A stretch of DNA of 64,000 nt from Thermococcus sp. 4557. Its GTDB lineage: Archaea; Methanobacteriota_B; Thermococci; Thermococcales; Thermococcaceae. The notes under the pieces are model-generated. The model saw nothing but the letters and a program-made list of their open reading frames with translations, searched no databases and was not told the origin of the DNA. Position 1 is the stretch's first letter, and the number at the start of each line of letters is the position of its first letter. Location of the stretch: positions 806,001 through 870,000 of the forward strand of contig NC_015865.1 in the NCBI RefSeq assembly GCF_000221185.1, in the 5' to 3' direction. The position numbers were made by a program, and so were the translations under genes. Below, piece after piece: positions 1 through 7,209 of the stretch.

Positions 1-2
1 GT

Positions 3-341
3 GTGTTCCTCAGGGGGCATCCGTTCCTCTACGGCCTCTCGGCCTCTTTTATCCTGTTTTTGATATTCACCGCCCTCCCCCGCTCCCCTGTGCCCCCGGC
101 CATAACGTCCCTCCTGGGACTCTTCGTGACGCTACACTTCTACTCCATGCCAGCCCATCTGGACGAGAGGGGAAAGTATGCCCTCGCCATTGGCTTCCTG
201 GCCTTCTGGTTCGTGCCCTACGGCATAATCCTTGAGCTCAACGGCGTGAGGGGTGAGGCTCTCCTCGGCGTGGCCACCTTCACGGTCCTCGCCTGGAAGC
301 TTAGGGGAGTGTCTGCCACAGGGTATTTCCAGGGAACGTGA
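3..341 (+). CDS. Integral membrane protein, C-terminal part
   Basis: The reading frame is open from the window edge to a TGA at 339-341, so the gene may begin upstream; the first usable codon here is a GTG at 3. The 112 visible residues are very hydrophobic and form about four membrane helices separated by short basic or acidic loops. I do not recognise a family. It converges on the radical SAM gene, leaving ten bases between the two stops. Function unknown. Confidence 0.6.
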   Translation: MFLRGHPFLYGLSASFILFLIFTALPRSPVPPAITSLLGLFVTLHFYSMPAHLDERGKYALAIGFLAFWFVPYGIILELNGVRGEALLGVATFTVLAWKLRGVSATGYFQGT

Positions 342-351
342 ACCTCAACGC

Positions 352-1497
352 TCAGAAGAACTTCCCGAACATGTACTGGGGGATAGGGCACTGAACGATC
401 CGTCTGGCCCAAAGACAGTCGGCACAGCTCGGCTCGTTGCCCCAGCAGTCGATGTCGCTCGTTTTCACGAAGTCACAGGAGTCCTGAAGGGGACAGTCAG
501 TACACGAGGGGTACATGTAGTTCTTCATTGTAAAGCGGAACCATGTGTATCTTTCGCTGGTCCATATCTCGGCGAGGCTCTTCTCACGGACGTTTCCAAA
601 CGAGTACGCGTTCACCTTCTTCTTTCTGCCGAAGATGTACTCGTAGTATGTGTGAAGGAAGCGGTAGCAGGGGGCAACCTCTCCGTCCCACCGGATAACG
701 GCCACGTTGTTCTCGTCGAAATCACACTGCCTCTCGGTCTTCAGCTCGAAGTATGGTATCTTCACATAGAGGCCCTCGTGGGCGACCTTGTAGAGTTCGT
801 CCACTATGGGTTCCACATCAACGCTCCCGTCATATATGATGTCATCGACCTGCTCCTCGGTCATTGGAAGGAGGTTCGAAACAAGCAGGGCATCGACGCC
901 AAGTTCTTTAAGGTACCTCGCAAGATCCGGCAGTTCCCTGTAGTTCTCCTTCGTCAGGACGACCTCGACGCCTATGCTGGGCCTGTGGGTTCCAGCCTCC
1001 TCCCGGTATTTCACGAGCTTTTTTATCTTGTCCGCGGTAACCGCAGCCGCGATATGCCCCAGGGTTATTGCGTTCTGAACCGTTGGGACGGTGTCCATGG
1101 AGAAGTATATCAGCTCAACGCCGAGTTCGGCGAATTCCCGAAGCATGCTGTCTGTAAGGAGTGTTCCGTTGCTGCTCATGCCGAGGGCAAAGCCGCGCCT
1201 CTTGACCTCACGCACCATGTCCATGAAACGCGGATGAACCGAGGGCTCACCTATTCCGCCAAAATATATCAGCTTAAGGTCTGGGAACTCCTCGGCATCA
1301 TCGAGAATCTTGAGAAAAAGCTCCCAATCCATGTCACCCTCGCTGTCCTCCCAGTACTGCTTAAAGCACATCTCGCACTTCAAGTTGCATCGGCTTGTGG
1401 TCTCTATGTAGAGATACTTCATATCGAGCTTCGGCCTGACTATGACCTTTCCGTCCCACAGGGTGAAAGTGTACTCCTTATCGAGTTTTATTCCCAT
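352..1497 (-). CDS. Radical SAM/SPASM maturase of tungsten aldehyde oxidoreductase
   Basis: A 381-residue radical SAM enzyme. The [4Fe-4S] cluster motif CNLKCEMC lies near residue 38, and a Cys-rich SPASM-type C-terminus (CTDCPLQDSC, then CADC) should bind auxiliary Fe-S clusters. It lies directly downstream of the AOR gene on the same strand. That is the usual place in Thermococcales for the protein annotated as tungsten cofactor oxidoreductase radical SAM maturase (cmo-like), so a role in modifying the tungstopterin or its peptide environment is inferred from context. A good ribosome site (GGAGG) precedes the ATG at 1497. The exact reaction is not known from the sequence. Confidence 0.85.
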   Translation of the reverse strand: MGIKLDKEYTFTLWDGKVIVRPKLDMKYLYIETTSRCNLKCEMCFKQYWEDSEGDMDWELFLKILDDAEEFPDLKLIYFGGIGEPSVHPRFMDMVREVKRRGFALGMSSNGTLLTDSMLREFAELGVELIYFSMDTVPTVQNAITLGHIAAAVTADKIKKLVKYREEAGTHRPSIGVEVVLTKENYRELPDLARYLKELGVDALLVSNLLPMTEEQVDDIIYDGSVDVEPIVDELYKVAHEGLYVKIPYFELKTERQCDFDENNVAVIRWDGEVAPCYRFLHTYYEYIFGRKKKVNAYSFGNVREKSLAEIWTSERYTWFRFTMKNYMYPSCTDCPLQDSCDFVKTSDIDCWGNEPSCADCLWARRIVQCPIPQYMFGKFF

Positions 1498-1609
1498 CTC
1501 AACCGCCTCCGGCGAGGCTGCCGGACATCACGTTACCATATTAAAGCATCATCTCAGTAGAAGGCGCTAAAAACCTTACTGGATAAAAGTGTGTAAAAGA
1601 TAAAAGAAT

Positions 1610-3430
1610 TCAAAGGAATTCCTCGATGCCAAGCTCCTTCGCTTTCTCCGGTGGAACCTTTCCGTCCGGGGTCCAGCCGCGGAGAGCGTAGTAGCGCGGC
1701 AGCATCTCCTTGAGCCTGACGACGTGGCCCTTGTTCGGGCCCTCAGGCATGGGCTCCTCAAGGAAGCGCTTCGGCAGGCTGTCGTCCCTCTCCGGATCGA
1801 GACCGGCTTTGAGGTTGAATATCCTCTCGGCGTTCCAGATGCGCTCGCCTATCTTGAGGTACTCCTCCGTCGAGAAGTCCCAGCCAAGGGCCGCGTTGAG
1901 GAGGTCTCTGAAGTCATCCGCACCGAGGCCAAAGGTCGTGAAGAGACACAGGCCGGCGGCATCGATGACCGCGCTGAGGTTCTGGAAGACTATCAGCATG
2001 TTGACCTTATCGTCACCTATATCGTGCGGATCCATCTTGTACGGGTAGCCGAGTATCTCGGGGCTTATCATGTAGTTCTTTATGTGACAGCCGCCGCGGT
2101 TGTTGGTGGCATAGCCGAGACCGTGCCCCTCTGCACCTCTCGGGTCATAAGCAGGGAGCTCGAGCTTCTTAACGCCCATGAAGTAATCAACACCGCCAAA
2201 CCTCTCGGCCAGGCGGTAACCGCCCTCCGCCAGAGTGTCTCCAAAGCCCTTTCTATAGGCGATCTTCTCGATGTAGTAGTGAAGAACCTCCGTGTTGCCC
2301 CATCTGAAGGGCGGCGCGTCCTCCCCAACGTCCTCGGGCTTGAGGAGACCCTTCTCCCAGAGCTCCATGGCCGTGGCAAGCGTTCCACCCGTCGAGATCG
2401 TGTCGAGACCGTACTCATCGCAGAAGTGGTTGGCCTCGATTATGCTGGCCAGGTCATTTATGCCCAGGTTAGCTCCCAGGGCCCAGATGCTCTCGTACTC
2501 CGGCCCCTCGGTAACACCAACGCTCGGGAGCTTGTTGACCCTGCCACATCCAATGGGACAGGCATAGCACGGCTGGTTTCTGATCAGATACTTGGCGGTC
2601 ATGCCCTCGCCACTCTGCTCTTCCGCGTACTCAAAGATACCGGTCTGGAAGTTGCGGACGGGGTAAAGGCCGTTGGAGTTTATGATGTTAACGAGAACCG
2701 CGGTTCCGTACTTTGGAAGACCTCCGCCGGCAACGGGGTCGTTCCTCAGCTTGTTAACCTTCTCCTTAACGACCAGCATGAACTTCTGCTTGTCCGCAAT
2801 GGGAACCCTCTTGCTTCCCTCCACCGCTATGGCCTTGAGGTTCTTGCTTCCCATAACGGCTCCAACACCTGCCCTTCCCGCGGCACGGTGACCGTCATTG
2901 ACAATGGCCGCGAACTTGACGAGATTCTCTCCCGCGGGCCCTATGCTGGTGATGCGGAGCCTCTTACTTCCGATTTCCTTTCTAAGCGCTTCCTCCGTCT
3001 CGCTGACAATCTTGCCCCAGAGATGGCTCGCATCACGGATCTCAACGTTCTCATCTTTGATATAGATGTAGACGGGCTTCTCAGCCTTGCCCTCAATGAC
3101 TATGGCATCCCAGCCGGCGAACTTCAGCTCGGCGCCGAAGTAGCCACCCGAGTTTGACATCGTTATGAACCCGGTCTGGGGGCTCTTGGTAACAACGTTG
3201 TACCTTCCACCCGTTGGGGCACTGGTTCCGCTCAGCGGTCCGGGTGTAATTATCAGCTTGTTCTCGGGGCTCAGGGGGTCCACCTTCGGATCCATCTCTT
3301 TCAGAAGGAGGTATATTGCCAGCCCTCTGCTGCCAAGCCACTTCTTGGCTAATTCCTCGTCGTACTCTTCAACCTTAACCTCCCCCGTGGAGAGGTTTAC
3401 ACGTAGAAACTTACCCCAGTTGCCATACAT
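1610..3430 (-). CDS. aor: Tungsten-containing aldehyde:ferredoxin oxidoreductase
   Basis: Oxidises aldehydes to acids with ferredoxin as electron acceptor in the cytoplasm, during peptide and sugar fermentation. The 606-residue product follows the Pyrococcus furiosus AOR sequence almost throughout. It has the N-terminal pterin domain, the [4Fe-4S] ligands in CYACPIGC (about residues 288-295) with a fourth Cys in DAAGLC (about 494), and the HGLGYATNNRGG segment of the active-site channel. The frame is open to a codon at 3457, but I start at the ATG at 3430, which gives the family N-terminus MYGNWGKF. A TATA element at 3462-3471 puts transcription start about ten bases upstream, so the leader is very short. 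Confidence 0.95.
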   Translation of the reverse strand: MYGNWGKFLRVNLSTGEVKVEEYDEELAKKWLGSRGLAIYLLLKEMDPKVDPLSPENKLIITPGPLSGTSAPTGGRYNVVTKSPQTGFITMSNSGGYFGAELKFAGWDAIVIEGKAEKPVYIYIKDENVEIRDASHLWGKIVSETEEALRKEIGSKRLRITSIGPAGENLVKFAAIVNDGHRAAGRAGVGAVMGSKNLKAIAVEGSKRVPIADKQKFMLVVKEKVNKLRNDPVAGGGLPKYGTAVLVNIINSNGLYPVRNFQTGIFEYAEEQSGEGMTAKYLIRNQPCYACPIGCGRVNKLPSVGVTEGPEYESIWALGANLGINDLASIIEANHFCDEYGLDTISTGGTLATAMELWEKGLLKPEDVGEDAPPFRWGNTEVLHYYIEKIAYRKGFGDTLAEGGYRLAERFGGVDYFMGVKKLELPAYDPRGAEGHGLGYATNNRGGCHIKNYMISPEILGYPYKMDPHDIGDDKVNMLIVFQNLSAVIDAAGLCLFTTFGLGADDFRDLLNAALGWDFSTEEYLKIGERIWNAERIFNLKAGLDPERDDSLPKRFLEEPMPEGPNKGHVVRLKEMLPRYYALRGWTPDGKVPPEKAKELGIEEFL

Positions 3431-3461
3431 GGACATCGCCAAAGAATAAATGGACATTAAT

Positions 3462-3471
3462 GCATATAAAT
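3462..3471 (-). promoter_or_regulatory. TATA box of aor
   Basis: GATTTATATGC-type TATA element on the minus strand, about 35 bases before the chosen aor start. It supports the ATG at 3430 over the upstream in-frame codon at 3457, which would lie before the expected transcription start. Confidence 0.55.
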
Positions 3472-3677
3472 CTTGGCGAAAATAAAGGATGTTGCGAAAA
3501 CAAATGTGTTAAACAGGTATGTTGACATCGACGTGGACTAAGGGGTAAAGGACTTCTATAAGCCCACAACTCTTCCCTGCGTTTAAATTCCCGCAGGATT
3601 CACAGAATGCGGCGGAGATATCGAGACCACGGCACAGCTTCCAGGAGGAGCCGGATCAACCTCGATGTTCACCTATG

Positions 3678-3702
3678 GTTTATAACGCAGCCACTTATAA
3701 AT
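3678..3702 (+). promoter_or_regulatory. hypA promoter with SurR-type half box
   Basis: GTTTATAAC (3678-3686) matches the SurR core GTTn3AAC. It sits directly upstream of a TATA element, CTTATAAATG (about 3693-3702). The third GTT of the extended consensus is absent. A box upstream of TATA is the activating arrangement reported for SurR at hydrogenase promoters in Pyrococcus. The rest of the 274-base interval back to the aor start contains no gene that I can see. Confidence 0.55.
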
Positions 3703-3731
3703 GACGGGGAGAACATTCTAGCGGTGGTATC

Positions 3732-4151
3732 ATGCACGAGTGGGCCCTGGCTGATGGGATAGTTAGAACAGCCTTAGATTACGCAGAGAAGGAAGGTGCA
3801 TCAAAGCTCCTCGCCGTTCAGGTCGTTCTCGGCGAACTCCAGGATGTCAACGCCGAGATAGTCGAGTTCGCGATGAAGGAGCTCCTCAAAGGAACCATTG
3901 GAGAGGGCGCGGAGATAGAGTTCATCGAAGAAGAGGCTGTTTTTAAGTGCCGCGACTGCGGCCACGAGTGGAAGCTTAAAGATGTTAAAGGAAACTTCGA
4001 CGAGCGCATAAAGGAGGACATACACTTCATCCCCGAGGTTGTTCACGCGTTTCTAGCCTGTCCGAAGTGCGGCAGCAGGGACTTCGAAGTCGTTCAGGGC
4101 AGGGGAGTTTACATAAGCGGCATAAAGATCGAGAAGGAGGGGGAGGCATGA
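3732..4151 (+). CDS. hypA: Hydrogenase nickel incorporation protein HypA
   Basis: Nickel chaperone for [NiFe]-hydrogenase maturation; with HypB it delivers Ni to the large subunit. The 139-residue protein starts with the conserved MHEWALADGIV, whose His2 is the usual Ni ligand. A zinc domain formed by CRDC and CPKC lies in the second half, separated by the longer insert typical of archaeal HypA. It is the first gene of the maturation cluster, has its own TATA box, and overlaps hypB by four bases (ATGA). Coupled translation with its partner ATPase fits the HypA-HypB complex known from Thermococcus kodakarensis. Confidence 0.95.
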   Translation: MHEWALADGIVRTALDYAEKEGASKLLAVQVVLGELQDVNAEIVEFAMKELLKGTIGEGAEIEFIEEEAVFKCRDCGHEWKLKDVKGNFDERIKEDIHFIPEVVHAFLACPKCGSRDFEVVQGRGVYISGIKIEKEGEA

Positions 4152-4879
4152 TAAGCATAGACCCGCGCGTCAAGGGCATAGAAGGCAGGCTTGAGAAGGT
4201 GAAGCGCATAATCCCCGTCGTCAGCGGAAAGGGCGGGGTTGGAAAGTCACTCGTCTCCACCACGCTGGCCCTGGCTTTGGCGGAGAAGGGCTACAAAGTT
4301 GGCCTCCTTGACCTCGACTTCCACGGTGCGAGCGACCACGTCATCCTTGGCTTCGAGCCAAAGGAGTTCCCGGAGGAGGAGTACGGCGTAATCCCGCCGA
4401 CGGTTCACGGGATAAAGTTCATGAGCATCGTCTACTACTCCGAGGACAAGCCGACGCCCATGAGGGGTATGGAGGTCAGCGACGCCCTCATAGAACTCCT
4501 CACAATAACCCGCTGGGACGAGCTGGACTACCTCATCATAGACATGCCGCCCGGCCTTGGAGACCAGTTCCTCGACGTCATGCGCTTCCTCAAGAAAGGT
4601 GAATTCATCGTGGTGGCAACACCGTCAAAGCTGGCCATTAACGTCGTCAGAAAGCTCATCGAGGTTCTGAGGGAGAGGGAATACAAAATCCTCGGAATCG
4701 TCGAGAACCTTAAGCTGGACGAGGAGAAGGACATCAAGCGTCTCGCGGAAGAGTTCGGCACCACCTATCTGACCGGTATCCCCCTCTACCGGGACCTGGA
4801 AGCAAAGATTGGAAACCCCAAAGAACTTCTAAAGACGGATTTCGCGGAGAAGATAAGGGAAGTCGCGGAGAAGATTTAG
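4148..4879 (+). CDS. hypB: HypB, Mrp/MinD-type ATPase for nickel insertion
   Basis: ATP-dependent partner of HypA. It is not the classical HypB GTPase but the Mrp/MinD-type ATPase that replaces it in Thermococcales. The deviant Walker A GKGGVGKS lies near residue 33, the switch segment DLDFHGASDH follows, and YLIIDMPPGLGD is the Walker B region. The frame is open upstream, but the ATG at 4148 has a strong AGGAGG site inside the end of hypA and gives the 243-residue family length. Overlap with hypA suggests co-translation. A pyrimidine-rich stretch follows the stop. Confidence 0.93.
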   Translation: MISIDPRVKGIEGRLEKVKRIIPVVSGKGGVGKSLVSTTLALALAEKGYKVGLLDLDFHGASDHVILGFEPKEFPEEEYGVIPPTVHGIKFMSIVYYSEDKPTPMRGMEVSDALIELLTITRWDELDYLIIDMPPGLGDQFLDVMRFLKKGEFIVVATPSKLAINVVRKLIEVLREREYKILGIVENLKLDEEKDIKRLAEEFGTTYLTGIPLYRDLEAKIGNPKELLKTDFAEKIREVAEKI

Positions 4880-4886
4880 CGAAGGG

Positions 4887-4900
4887 TTTTTCTTTTCTTC
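4887..4900 (+). terminator. T-rich terminator candidate after hypAB
   Basis: A run of T with interspersed C directly after the hypB stop, as expected for archaeal oligo-T termination. No hairpin is seen. hycI starts only 28 bases later, so read-through is possible. Confidence 0.3.
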
Positions 4901-4927
4901 ATCCTAAAACCCGTTAAAGGTGAAACT

Positions 4928-5401
4928 ATGGAGCTCCTCGAACTCCTCAAGAAGGCCAAACGGGTCGTCGTCTGCGGAATAGGGAACGAGGTTAGGGGGG
5001 ACGATGCATTCGGCGTCCTCGTTGCCGAGAGGCTGAAGGAAATGGTGAACAACCCAAACGTTCTCATCCTCAACTGCGGAGAGGTTCCGGAGAGCTACAC
5101 TGGAAAGATAACAAAATTCGAGCCCGATCTGGTGGTCTTCGTTGATGCGGTTGACTTCGGCGGGGAGCACGGAGAGATAGTTCTGGCCAATCCGGAGGGA
5201 ACCCTCGGTGAGGCAGTCTCGACCCACAGCCTGCCGCTCAAGGTTCTGGTGGGCTACCTGAAGACGCGCCTCAACGCGGAGTTCGTCCTCCTCGGCTGCC
5301 AGCCGGCCGTTCTGGGCCTCTTCCAGGAGCCAAGCGAGATTATAACCGAACGGGCGAAAACACTCGCGGAATCGCTGGCCGGGGCCCTTGGAGGTGGTTG
5401 A
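4928..5401 (+). CDS. hycI: Hydrogenase maturation protease HycI
   Basis: Aspartic-type endopeptidase that trims the C-terminus of a [NiFe]-hydrogenase large subunit after nickel insertion. The 157-residue product has the family start VVCGIGNEVRGDDAFG, whose Glu/Asp are metal-sensing residues. The second metal-binding region is VVFVDAVDFGG, and a THSLPL segment supplies the conserved His. A GGTGA ribosome site precedes the ATG. The next small membrane gene begins at the base after the stop. Which hydrogenase it serves (membrane or cytosolic) cannot be read from the sequence; annotation as HycI follows the T. kodakarensis cluster. Confidence 0.92.
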   Translation: MELLELLKKAKRVVVCGIGNEVRGDDAFGVLVAERLKEMVNNPNVLILNCGEVPESYTGKITKFEPDLVVFVDAVDFGGEHGEIVLANPEGTLGEAVSTHSLPLKVLVGYLKTRLNAEFVLLGCQPAVLGLFQEPSEIITERAKTLAESLAGALGGG

Positions 5402-5635
5402 GTGGACTGGAGGGCTCTGTACCTCATCGCGGGAGCGCTGTTTATCCTCGCATTCCTCCTCGACATCAGAGCCGAAGAGAATCGAAGCGAGACCCTGAAG
5501 GACCTGTTTCTCGGGCTGGCGTTTCTAGCGTGGTACGCTGAGATGACCCTTCCGGCGCTGGTATTCATCGCTGCCTCCATCATAGTGTACTATCCGGAGA
5601 TGCGGAAGTGGTGGATCAGACGGAGGTATGGCTAA
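5402..5635 (+). CDS. Small two- to three-helix membrane protein
   Basis: A 77-residue product starting with GTG immediately after the hycI stop (no gap). The GGAGGTGG site lies in the end of hycI, so translation is probably coupled. It has an N-terminal helix (LYLIAGALFILAFLLDI), a short acidic/basic loop, and one or two further helices. The C-terminus is basic and rich in Trp and Arg. No family is recognised. Its place between hycI and hypC suggests a link to hydrogenase assembly, but that is only context. Confidence 0.7.
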   Translation: MDWRALYLIAGALFILAFLLDIRAEENRSETLKDLFLGLAFLAWYAEMTLPALVFIAASIIVYYPEMRKWWIRRRYG

Positions 5636-5711
5636 CCTCCCACCGGTGACATCCCACTGAGAAGCTTCCCCTTTGAAAACTTTTCTCGGTGCAGCACGCT
5701 TTAGATCCGCG

Positions 5712-5737
5712 GTTGAAAACCAGAGGTTTAAAAAATC
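5712..5737 (+). promoter_or_regulatory. hypC promoter: full SurR box next to TATA
   Basis: GTTGAAAACCAGAGGTT (5712-5728) is an exact match to the extended SurR consensus GTTn3AACn5GTT. Its last GTT runs into a TATA element, TTTAAAAAATCC, so the box sits on the BRE side. In Pyrococcus this arrangement activates hydrogenase genes when no sulfur is present. Confidence 0.7.
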
Positions 5738-5747
5738 CCTAAAAAGG

Positions 5748-5768
5748 CCTGTGAGAACTAATCACAGG
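5748..5768 (+). repeat. Inverted repeat at the hypC transcription start/leader
   Basis: Arms CCTGTGA (5748-5754) and TCACAGG (5762-5768) are perfectly complementary with a 7-base spacer. The site straddles the expected transcription start (about 25 bases past TATA), and its second arm contains part of the AGGTGA ribosome site of hypC. It could be a second protein operator or an mRNA hairpin that masks the ribosome site. Confidence 0.55.
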
Positions 5769-5777
5769 TGAGAGAAA

Positions 5778-6002
5778 ATGTGCCTAGCGATTCCGGGAAG
5801 GATAATCGAAATCACAGGAAAAACCGCGGTTGTAGACTTTGGAGGCGTGAGAAGGGAAGTTCGCCTCGATCTGCTCCCAGAGGTCGGAGTCGGGGACTAC
5901 GTCATAGTCCACACGGGCTTCGCAATAGAGAGGCTCGACGAGGAGAGAGCGCTGGAGATACTCGAGGCGTGGGCAGAGGTCGAGCGGGCGCTGGAGGGAT
6001 GA
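5778..6002 (+). CDS. hypC: Hydrogenase assembly chaperone HypC
   Basis: Small chaperone (74 residues, normal length) that works with HypD in building the Fe(CN)2CO unit of [NiFe]-hydrogenases. It starts with the essential MCLAIPG, in which Cys2 binds the iron centre. It continues with the OB-like barrel ending in GDYVIVHTGFAIERLDEE. It overlaps hypD by four bases (ATGA), so HypC and HypD are made together, matching their known complex. Its promoter carries a full SurR box and a leader inverted repeat. Confidence 0.96.
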   Translation: MCLAIPGRIIEITGKTAVVDFGGVRREVRLDLLPEVGVGDYVIVHTGFAIERLDEERALEILEAWAEVERALEG

Positions 6003-7117
6003 ACGTGACCGACGTCCTGAACGCCTTCAAGGACAGAGAACTGGCCCAGAAGGTCGTGAGGAAGATACGCGAGGAGGCGAGGGGCCTCGATGAGCTCCGC
6101 TTCATGCACGTCTGCGGAACGCACGAGGATACCGTAACCCGCTCCGGAATACGCTCTCTTTTGCCCGAGAACGTCAAGATAGTCAGCGGTCCGGGCTGTC
6201 CGGTCTGTATAACCCCCGTTGAGGACATCGTCAAGATGCGCGAGATTATGAGGGAGGCCTACGCTGAGGGAGACAGGATAATCCTGACCACCTTCGGCGA
6301 CATGTACAAAATCCCCACTCCCCTCGGGAGCTTCGCGGATTTGAGGGGCGAGGGCTACGACGTGAGGGTGGTTTACTCCATATTTGACACCTACAAGATA
6401 GCCAAGGAGAACCCGGAGAGAACCGTCGTTCACTTCAGTCCCGGCTTCGAGACCACCACCGCCCCCGCGGCCGGAATGCTCAACGCCGTCGTTGAAGAGG
6501 GCCTTGAAAACTTCAAGATATACTCAGTCCATCGCCTGACGCCTCCGGCCGTTGAGGCCCTCGTGAAGGCCGGAACGCGCTTCCACGGGCTCATAGACCC
6601 AGGTCACGTCTCAACTATAATAGGCGTCAAAGGATGGGAGTACATAACGACCGACTACGGCATACCGCAGGTCATAGCGGGCTTCGAGCCGGTGGACATG
6701 CTGATGGCAATTCTGCTCCTCGTACGGATGGTCAAGAACGGCGAGGTGGAGATACTCAACGAGTACACCCGCGCCGTCAGGTACGAGGGCAACGTCGTTG
6801 CCCAGAAGCTCATCGAGAAGTTCTTCGACGTCACCGACGCCAAGTGGCGCGCCCTCGGAACCATACCCGAAAGCGGGCTTGAGCTGAAGAAGGAGTGGAG
6901 GGAGCTAGAGATAAGGACGTACTATGATCCAGAGGTTCCCGAACTCCCGGACCTCGAGAAGGGCTGCATCTGCGGCGCAATCCTTCGCGGTCTGGCGCTG
7001 CCCCCGCAGTGCCCGCACTTCGGCAAGACCTGCACGCCGCGGAGTCCAATAGGGCCGTGCATGGTCTCCTACGAAGGAACCTGCAGCATCTTTTACAAAT
7101 ACGGAGCTTTGTTCTAA
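5999..7117 (+). CDS. hypD: Hydrogenase maturation protein HypD
   Basis: Iron-sulfur protein that is the scaffold for Fe(CN)2CO assembly. Of a longer open frame I take the ATG at 5999, which overlaps the hypC stop and gives 372 residues, the family length. Characteristic motifs are MHVCGTHEDT near residue 38, GPGCPVCITP near residue 65 with its cysteine pair, HFSPGFETTTAP, and the Cys-rich C-terminus CICGAILRG...CPHFGKTC that binds the [4Fe-4S] cluster. Convincing by sequence and by the hypC-hypD order. Confidence 0.96.
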   Translation: MNVTDVLNAFKDRELAQKVVRKIREEARGLDELRFMHVCGTHEDTVTRSGIRSLLPENVKIVSGPGCPVCITPVEDIVKMREIMREAYAEGDRIILTTFGDMYKIPTPLGSFADLRGEGYDVRVVYSIFDTYKIAKENPERTVVHFSPGFETTTAPAAGMLNAVVEEGLENFKIYSVHRLTPPAVEALVKAGTRFHGLIDPGHVSTIIGVKGWEYITTDYGIPQVIAGFEPVDMLMAILLLVRMVKNGEVEILNEYTRAVRYEGNVVAQKLIEKFFDVTDAKWRALGTIPESGLELKKEWRELEIRTYYDPEVPELPDLEKGCICGAILRGLALPPQCPHFGKTCTPRSPIGPCMVSYEGTCSIFYKYGALF

Positions 7118-7125
7118 CACCAAAG

Positions 7126-7177
7126 GTTGAAAACTCCTCTCCGGTTTTTAACTTTTGGTTTTAGAAACCTATAAAGG
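7126..7177 (+). promoter_or_regulatory. hypF promoter: two SurR-type boxes and TATA
   Basis: GTTTTTAACTTTTGGTT (7144-7160) matches the extended SurR consensus GTTn3AACn5GTT exactly. A second core GTTGAAAAC lies at 7126-7134. Both are upstream of a TATA element, CCTATAAAGG (about 7168-7177). The hypF start follows at 7210 after a GAGAGG site. Tandem boxes suggest cooperative activation. Confidence 0.65.
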
Positions 7178-7209
7178 CTCAGATTACGAAGAAGAAACCG
7201 GTGAGAGGA

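Noticed and set aside
253-1560. Long plus-strand open frame opposite the radical SAM gene
   Set aside because: Shadow of the strongly biased minus-strand gene; no family motif and no ribosome site. The same holds for other long antisense frames (for example 1724-3157, 14952-15974, 40349-40996, 41250-42680, 43171-44586, 51780-53741).
3478-3520. GTT/AAC words upstream of aor as a SurR box
   Set aside because: Spacing does not fit GTTn3AAC, and the words lie too far from the TATA box.
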